The translations under genes and the position numbers were made by a program. The notes under the pieces are model-generated. The model saw nothing but the letters and a program-made list of their open reading frames with translations, was not told the DNA's origin and did no database searches. From positions 16,008,501 to 16,072,500 of the forward strand of contig LR990053.1 in NCBI GenBank assembly GCA_905147135.1: 64,000 nt of DNA, given 5' to 3'. Below, in pieces: positions 57,831 to 64,000 of the stretch (the stretch's first letter is position 1; every line of letters begins with the position of its first letter). This DNA comes from Blastobasis lacticolella. Its lineage: Eukaryota > Arthropoda > Insecta > Lepidoptera > Blastobasidae.

Positions 57831-58046
57831 AAATAAATAATAAAATAAATAAAAGGTCTATTTTCTCGTCACAAAGGCTCTTAAAATATACAAAAATAAC
57901 TCTTATATAACAATTTTACACAATAAGTATAACCTGCGTGAGAGACTGGTGTCTGCACTAGGTTATAAATACCTGTTTTACAGATCACCAGGCCCCCAGC
58001 CCATTGGAATGTGACCAAACAGAAGTAATGATTCGTATCAAAATTT

Positions 58047-58122
58047 GTGAATTTATGCTTGATTTTTCTTTTTATTCATGAGAAACTAACAGCAAGACAT
58101 ATAATAGATAAAGACCTATAGT
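58047..58122. repeat. Intronic direct duplication, copy 2
   Basis: Same orientation as copy 1 and about 295 bases away. If exon 57725-57518 had been copied along with it, the copy would lie at about 57840-58046, but I cannot recognise RING coding sequence there. That interval also contains no SINE or LINE. Confidence 0.7.
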
Positions 58123-58615
58123 TTTTTTAAATAATACTAGATACAAACCAAACGATCTACATTGTATTTACATAAAAATAGATGACTTCTTTGACATAAT
58201 TTTTTGTTAGGGGATTGTTAATACATTGCATTACCATTTCAAGAAAATGTTTCTTTGCCATTCGTGGCATTCGGTGCATCTTTAGCCAAAATCAGTTTGC
58301 TACTTGGAGGTACTTGCCACAATCGAGTGGACAGAACGAGTGGGGAACACACAAAATAGGAAACGCTGCTGCTCATTGCTATGGGGTCCTATTTTTGGAC
58401 CGCTCGCCCTCATGCCTGTCTTTTCTATCTTACACGAATGTGAAAGAGACAGATAACGCACGCGAGCGCTCGTGAATGTGAGCGGCACAAACATAGGGTC
58501 TGGTCTATGGATGTTCGGACATCCTATTTTCCGGACCGGTATGGCCGGTTGGCCTCTGATATTAGTCGCTTTTAGTACCCATAAGTCGAAGGGTTTACTA
58601 TATTCTGGTAGCCTA

Positions 58616-58720
58616 CTCGCCTGGCTGGAAGTGTTTCCAGCTAATGAAGCAGGAGGCATTAGCCTTTTTGCCAAAATGTTATTCAACTACCCCAGCAAGT
58701 GGTCACCATCATGTTGGAAC
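58616..58720 (-). pseudogene. Decayed duplicate of the upstream RING exon, inside the intron
   Basis: On the gene's own strand this stretch aligns with the 3' part of exon 59999-59838. Over 54 bases from GCT-AAT-GCC to the donor region I count 38 identities without a gap. The peptide NASC..SW..FQ.G is recognisable against NASCSVCWENFQLG. The second RING cysteine is replaced (CFIS instead of CSVC), an in-frame TAA lies upstream, and the donor has changed from GGTGAG to GGCGAG. Further upstream, 58720-58690 matches the LDAVVTQLLGQLEN-coding part with one gap, and the GPPP to TAEQ part is deleted. It is no longer a usable exon. It could be an old duplicated exon or the remains of an alternative exon. 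Confidence 0.6.
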
Positions 58721-58839
58721 CACGGCTACAACTAACGACCTACGGCTGTGACTAGCGACCTTCCATCTACGAGTAACCCCTTCGACTTACGACTGACGTC
58801 CCAATGGGCGATATCCATAATGTAAAGCTCCTTTCGACT

Positions 58840-58970
58840 TGTCTAAGGTTAGCTGGAAGAGATCCCGTTGTGGGATAAGTTCGCCTTTGCTTTGTAAGTG
58901 TTTCCTTTTGAAATGTACTATGTTGTTGCAATAAAGAGTTTACATACATACATACATACATACATGAAAT
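58840..58970 (+). mobile_element. LINE 3' end with CATA microsatellite tail
   Basis: TCTAAGGTTAGCTGGAAGAG, CCGTTGTGGGATAAGTTCGC, CAATAAAGAGTTTACATACA, ending in (CATA)n at 58941-58965. Confidence 0.6.
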
Positions 58971-59068
58971 TGACGTCGAAGCGGATACCACCCGACTCGG
59001 GCAGCATGGTACAAAGTTCTTTTGAGCCAGCCACTTACTTACCTAGCCGTAAGTTGTGGAGGAGCATC

Positions 59069-59366
59069 GGTAGCTTTCGACTCGTAACCGAGAGGTACCG
59101 AGTTCGGTACCCAGTGCCGCCGAGTAATGACTTTTTCAAGTAAGCAATAACCGATGCTCTTACGATGAGGGAAAACATCGTGATGAAATCTGCACATTCA
59201 GGCGACAGAATGTGTAACCACGATCCTATCAGGTTCCCCTGTTCAAGGTCACGGAGGTCAGATAGCAGTCGCTTCACTGTAATTGTCTGATCTGCCAAAT
59301 GCTGGATCATGGTCAACGCGGATCCCGGTTCCGGCGCGTGAGAACCACAACCATTAACGCGAAGAT
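59069..59366 (+). mobile_element. SINE-B, nearly full length
   Basis: Head with an altered B-box (GAGTTCGGTACCC), full body, and end ATTAACGCGAAGATT. Confidence 0.7.
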
Positions 59367-59601
59367 TTGACGACCTGAGTGTTCAGTTGGTAACCATCTG
59401 CGACGCAGAGTTCCCGGGTTCGATTCCTGTCCGAACAGAAATTTAAATGATGAATTTTAATTTCAGTTACGGGTCTGGGTGTAGTAGGTATAATAAGTAT
59501 GCATTTAAAAAAATTGATAAGTATTTTATCAGCTACCCATAACATAACGCAAGCTTTGCTTACTTTGGGGTTAGATGGCGCTGTGTGAATTTGTCCGAGC
59601 A
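59367..59601 (+). mobile_element. SINE-A, full length, joined to SINE-B
   Basis: Starts GACGACCTGAGTGTTCAGTT directly after the SINE-B end. B-box GGTTCGATTCC and complete tail are present. Confidence 0.75.
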
Positions 59602-59837
59602 TATATATGTATATTTTGAATTTTATTTATTTACCTGTGCATTTTTTGTTTATTTGTGTGTATTTCACCTGCGGGACACAGGCGTGAGTATGTACGTGTA
59701 TTCATTTAAGACGATCGCACTCACCCTATTTACTATTCTTTGTTCATGTGTATTTTTTTCTTTATTTCTGTGAGTATATGTATGTTTCACGTTACAGCCG
59801 TGTGTTTCATGTACGTGTATGTTATTCCATCACTCAC

Positions 59838-59999
59838 CCAGCTGGAAGTTCTCCCAGCACACGGAGCAGGAGGCGTTGGCGTCCGCCTGTTCGGCGGTGA
59901 CGGGCTCGCTGGGCAGCGCCGCGATGCGCTCGCGCGGCAGCGGCGGCGGGCCCGCGTTCTCCAGCTGGCCTAGCAGCTGCGTCACCACTGCGTCTAGAC
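59838..59999 (-). CDS. RNF126: RNF126/RNF115-type E3 ubiquitin ligase, internal exon (LDAVV segment and start of RING-H2)
   Basis: This exon encodes 53 full codons of a cytosolic/nuclear RING-H2 ubiquitin ligase that would transfer ubiquitin from an E2 to misfolded or signalling substrates. The segment LDAVVTQLLGQLEN followed by GPPP is the hallmark that precedes the RING in RNF126 and RNF115. The first two zinc ligands are Cys44 and Cys47 of the exon, within CSVCWENF. The acceptor at 60001-60000 reads CCCGCGTCCCAG before the exon, and the donor is GG|GTGAGT with the intron starting at 59837. The exon begins with two bases completing a Gly codon and ends after one base (phase 1), which fits exon 57725-57518 exactly. 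The N-terminal zinc-ribbon exons of the family are not seen in 60-64 kb, so the gene is incomplete at the right edge. Family assignment is firm; RNF126 rather than RNF115 is by name convention, since insects usually have one such gene. Confidence 0.88.
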
Positions 60000-60324
60000 C
60001 TGGGACGCGGGGAAAAGTCATCGTAAGATATCATCATCAGCATCGCAGTCCATAAGCTGCAAGAGTGCCGCCTTCGATGTGCGCCTTAACAAGTGAAGAA
60101 CGCGAAGAACAGATGGCCGCAGCAGGAACGGTTTACATCAGTGTAGTTGCTTTACTTGTCAACTTCGCGAAACCGAAATATGTCGGAAAACCGCTGACCA
60201 AGAATGAATGAATGAATAAACACTTTGTTGAATAAATGGCAAACTGCATTGTTATTGTTTGTTGTATGGCATAAATACAGGATACAGTCGGTACATATAT
60301 ATACCGAGTTTACAACTGAAATAT

Positions 60325-60515
60325 TTTGTAATCTACCGAACCGATTTTAATAAAACATGGCTAACAATCGTCTCGATTAATTTGCCTTTCAAATAAAGAA
60401 ATCCGCATCAAAATGGCTCCATCCATTCGGGAGCTACGTCCCGCCACAACCTGCCACAACATACACAAACCGAAACAGATACTCAGACACACATGTCAAA
60501 CTTATAACACTCCTC
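60325..60515 (+). repeat. Dispersed repeat with ACCGAACCGATTTTAATAAA
   Basis: ACCGAACCGATTTTAATAAA, GGCTCCATCCATTCGGGAGC and CACACATGTCAAACTTATAA occur in the order of a common lepidopteran Helitron-like/LINE-tail repeat. The stretch to 62010 otherwise shows only a GTATAAAATAAAGTCGCTT fragment near 61488. Confidence 0.45.
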
Positions 60516-62010
60516 TATTAATGTCGGTGGTTAAAAACAGGTACAGGTTTTTGTGTCCGTCAGGTCATTTTAAGTTACGTTTTTTCACCGGACTGCGCGC
60601 GTGGCAATTTCGGGAAACGCGTGGCAAGTTCATCGGGAATTACCAGGGTCTCATTACCGGGCACTCATCTTAATCTAACATAAATAGAAGAAAAGTCCAT
60701 CTACTACACTCGTATAAGTATAAACAAAAATTACGTAAATAAATTGACTATTATTTATCAAATTATACCGTTAAACGAGAAGGTTTTATGGCTCTGCAGG
60801 TAACCGTATTACACTTGGGGATTTGGTAGTATTTTTCGTACACCAAAACGTCAAATAAATAAATTTAACTTACGCTCACCTGCCATAATGTGGCTTCCCA
60901 TTTTGTTCTGTTCTTGGTCCCAGCTGGTTAGAACCACATAAATTAAAAACGCACCAACGACTACACGATCCGCAATAGACTAAAGTCAAAACCGAATATC
61001 AGGCTACCTGAGTTGTTGACGTGAGCATTTTCAATGGTGAAGGGTACCAACCCTTCCGCCTTTGTTTTATTTTTTTTCTTTATAACACTGTATTGTACGT
61101 GAAAGAAAAATAGATACAATAACATAATACAAGTAAAATAAGAGGTATGCCTCTGTGTAAACTGTATACCTCTAGCCATCCCGTAATAAGTATTCTGGGA
61201 ATTCTTTAGTATTATAACAGTTCATATAAATCCGTGAGCCGACGGCTTACGCCGACGTGGGGATCTGCAGAGAAGACCGAGCGAAATGGAGGAAAGAGAG
61301 AGAGAAAAGACCCTGGCACAGATGAAGCGACAAGGACAAAACAAAAATACCACGGACTAACTTTCGTAAACATGGCGACCCATACAGCATTGCTGTGTTG
61401 TGAACGAACGCTTGCCAACAGAAAGACTACATACGAGACTGAGGGCCGACCAACGCAGCTAGACAGTTGATACTAATGCTTACGGAGTATAAAATAAAGT
61501 CGCTTATCCGATGCGGAAGCGTGAACCGACTAGACGTCCGACCAAGGTCTGGTGGCGGGCGCAGTTCTGAGTGAGATTTTTCTTTGACTCAATATTATTG
61601 GGAGTTACTGCATTGTGCGACTAGAAGTACAGTCATCTGAGGGAAGGGCTTATTAGACTGGTACGTCCTAAACAAGCTTATCGCGTGTAGTAGGCAGTTT
61701 GACTCCGCCCCACTCCAGTGTGAGCGCTATAGTTCTAAAACGGTACGTATTATGGCTAATGTGGTTTCGTTTTCGGATAACTCAAAGCTGTATTATTCAT
61801 TTTCGTAACAAATATTCACTCGTTCACTCGGTAATGGAAAAAATAAAAATACTTCGAAATATCCCAAAACAACAAAAAAATTTTTTCACATTAGCGTCGT
61901 TTATTGTTAAACCGGCTTACGACGTGAGAATGCCGAAGATCGGGCAAACAATACAAAGGGTACAATGAGCAGTTTTCCAAAAGGTATCTAAAGCATTCCT
62001 AACCACTCAC

Positions 62011-62331
62011 TAGATGGCGCCCTGACAATTTTGGTAATTGATAATTGCTTGAAATAGGTTCTTAGCAAACAGGATATAAACACTGGGTACGTTGTGTTGG
62101 ATAATATTGTATTTGTCAATAGTTTTCAAACATATTAGAGGTTGTTTTAATAATGGAACATAGTGCCAACTTCTATAAATATTTCATTTTACAATTCGTT
62201 CAACCTTTAACAGTTATGTTTATATTAATAAACATTTTATTTTTAAGTTTAGTATTAGTTGGCTGCATGAAATCACTGCCACCTACTAAAAGATTTAATA
62301 AAAATTACCAAAGTTGTAGGAGCGCCATCTA
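62011..62331. mobile_element. MITE with TAGATGGCGC ends carrying a 60-codon frame
   Basis: Left end TAGATGGCGCCCTGACAATT (62011-62039) and the complement of the right end TAGATGGCGCTCCTACAACT (62303-62331) match with few differences. Inside, a frame at 62153-62335 (+) encodes a short peptide with one hydrophobic segment (FILINILFLSLVLVGC); its role, if any, is unknown. Confidence 0.55.
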
Positions 62332-62339
62332 TTGATGCT

Positions 62340-63474
62340 TATTGAAACTATCTATCAATACCTACTGGAAAACTCCTCATTGAAAAAAAATTATTCTGAA
62401 AGTCACATTTAGATTACTAGAATTATAGAAATGGAACTTTCATTGGAATCTCACTTAATAAAAAAGTGAATGGTAAAAGTTTTATTCATCAGGGACACAG
62501 TATCACACTCAAGCGTCGCGTGCAAGCGTACCTAGTCCACGTCCGCGCACTAAATTGTAACACCGAACGGACGCGCATTTTCGAGAAATCAAATACTACC
62601 ATAGATGAACAGCTTATTATAGAGCTATAAAGAGATTTCTGTACTATTATGGATGAATAATTTAACAATTTCGGAGTTATATTACTCGCACTTGTTTTTT
62701 TTTATCAAATCTAGTATATTGTTTTTTTATTTAGTTAGTTGATTTCGATGTGTGAGTGCAAATATTGATAACGACACTTCATCTGTGTGGGAGCCAATGA
62801 ACGACGCGTGCTCCTACGTTTGAATTTCACCGGCAACTGAATGACCAATTACAACGGCATTTGTATATTAGGCCAGTCAAATCTTACAAAAAAATGGCCC
62901 TAAAACGCAAAGCGCGATGTAACGCTGCATTTTTGGTATGTTATTTGGAACCCTTAAGAGAGTGTGAAACTACATTTTGCAAGCAAAAAAAAATTGTGCT
63001 TCCTGCGTAATACGTGAAAAACTGCGAATTTTTGGGACTTTTTTCACTTTCTGGTCTAAAAATAAAAAACTATGCATTTTTCGACCAATAAAGCTTAATG
63101 GCTTTTAAAGTTCATTATATTTGCCACTATTTAAGCTCAAACGCAGCTCTACAAAATGTACAGCGACCAAGTTATGACTCTTCAAAGATGATCAATTTTT
63201 CCGGAAAATTTACAATTTTAAGTTTTGCTCCCGTCCGGAGCAAATTATTGATAAAATCGCTAGTCCTATGATAAAAGTAACTTAAAGAAAGTTGTAGTAC
63301 ATTTAATTTACTTTCATTGAAGTAGAAAACGAACTAAGTGAGACTAATAGTTTACTTACAATCTTGAAAATGGTTTTTTGAAGAATTCTGTGAATACTTA
63401 TTTGTGTGAATGGTACCACTTTGGTACTTATGCTACTTAACTTAACTTATGCTATGCTTATTAGAAATTACGTT
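62340..63474. other. No recognised gene
   Basis: AT-rich; no listed repeats or splice-competent coding segments recognised. Confidence 0.4.
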
Positions 63475-63873
63475 TTAATAATAATAAAATACCATCACAA
63501 GGTGCCAATCAGCTTCCGAGACCGTTCTATCAGTCTCAGGGTCCAGTGGAAGATATTTGTTAACCTCGCCAATGAATTGCTCGCTTTGATTCGAACGATT
63601 TTCAATCTTAAATTTCTTTATGAAAAATGACATATTTTTCCCTATTTTTGCCCATACTTTGGCCCCCTCTTTCGGTGTTGCCAATGTGATTTTAAAAATA
63701 TTGAATTTTTCACGTCGATATTCAACATTGTAAATCGTTCGAATAGAGGCGAGCGATTCAATAACTGAACCCAGGGCCGTTTGTATGTTAGTTTGAAGTT
63801 GCTTAGTTTTACCATGGGTTACTGAAATTCTACCGAGTTCTATTGAAATCGTAATAATGTATTTTTTTGACAT
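63475..63873 (-). CDS. Unidentified 132-codon open frame, possibly from a mobile element
   Basis: I do not recognise the product. It is a Lys/Ile-rich protein of 132 residues starting at an ATG (63873), with a central KVWAKIGKNMSFFIKKFKIENR region and a C-terminal part LPLDPETDRTVSEADWH. In this AT-rich DNA a frame this long is unlikely by chance. The DNA coding for the C-terminal part (about 63505-63560) recurs in degraded form at 18430-18490, 33040-33092 and 38912-38985, which points to a dispersed repeat rather than a host gene. No signal peptide or membrane helix is apparent. Confidence 0.35.
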   Translation of the reverse strand: MSKKYIITISIELGRISVTHGKTKQLQTNIQTALGSVIESLASIRTIYNVEYRREKFNIFKITLATPKEGAKVWAKIGKNMSFFIKKFKIENRSNQSEQFIGEVNKYLPLDPETDRTVSEADWHLVMVFYYY

Positions 63874-64000
63874 TACTTGGCTTTAATGTTGTATCTACAT
63901 TCATACGACGACGACATTAGGGCCTTCAAGGAACAAGCCTCTATAAACGAATTCTCGACACCACTGGCAGGCTCGGTAGAACAGTCCTTAATAAGTACGC

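Larger units (their letters stand above)
57726..59837 (-). other. RNF126: Intron between the two RING exons
   Basis: A GT-AG intron of 2112 bases, donor GTGAGT at 59837 and acceptor CCAG at 57726. It holds a SINE-A copy (59367-59601), a SINE-B copy (59069-59366), a LINE tail with a CATA microsatellite (58840-58970), the relic exon at 58616-58720 and a direct duplication (57752-57830 and 58047-58122). The insertions are all in the half away from the downstream exon. Confidence 0.8.

Noticed and set aside
58215..58686. Frames of 86 to 128 codons on both strands in the RING intron
   Set aside because: They overlap the relic exon in other frames and show no family resemblance.
60903..60999. Open segment on the minus strand decoding as VVVVGAFLIYVVLTSWDQEQ followed by a GTGAGC donor in phase with exon 59999-59838
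   Set aside because: The donor and phase fit, but the hydrophobic sequence is unlike the ...GDYxWG segment that precedes LDAVV in RNF126/RNF115 proteins, and the acceptor is weak. Probably chance.
1..64000. CRISPR arrays, prokaryotic operons, phage or defence islands
   Set aside because: None seen. Spliced genes and insect SINE/LINE families show that this is animal nuclear DNA.

Overview
This is eukaryotic nuclear DNA, almost certainly from a moth or butterfly (Lepidoptera). The evidence is a GT-AG-spliced gene with an RNF126-type RING-H2 protein, and AT-rich sequence crowded with the repeat types familiar from lepidopteran introns and intergenic DNA: two tRNA-derived SINE families, 3' ends of RTE-type and Jockey-type LINEs, Helitron-like fragments and small inverted-repeat transposons (MITEs). 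The order is an inference from these families; no species is claimed.

Layout. From 1 to about 51.7 kb I found no convincing host protein-coding exon. This part is intergenic or intronic DNA built from SINE-A copies (tRNA-like head, tail with a GCTAGATGGCGCTGTG motif), SINE-B copies (a different tRNA-like head, tail ending near ATTAACGCCAAGATGATG), truncated LINEs and several nested insertions, with a few GC-rich islands between them. Most short open frames here are accidental or lie inside repeats.

From about 51.8 to 60.0 kb on the minus strand lies the 3' half of one gene, an E3 ubiquitin ligase of the RNF126/RNF115 type (Drosophila Iruka family). Three coding exons are visible in order: 59999-59838 (conserved LDAVVTQLL segment and the first RING cysteines), 57725-57518 (rest of the RING-H2 finger), and 55317-55055 (Ser/Gly-rich acidic C-terminus). 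They are followed by a roughly 3 kb AT-rich, repeat-poor stretch that is probably the 3' UTR. The first two junctions join in phase and complete one RING finger. The last exon holds a reading-frame conflict at a GGG run. The N-terminal zinc-finger exons are not visible and probably lie beyond 64,000. The intron between the RING exons contains a decayed extra copy of exon 59999-59838.

From 60 to 64 kb the sequence is upstream intron or intergenic, with a MITE carrying a small frame and a 132-codon unidentified frame near the right edge. I see no operon, CRISPR array, defence system or other obviously new multi-gene system. The observations most worth following are the relic exon, the C-terminal frame conflict, a 17-bp motif shared by separate GC islands, and insertions datable by their target-site duplications.
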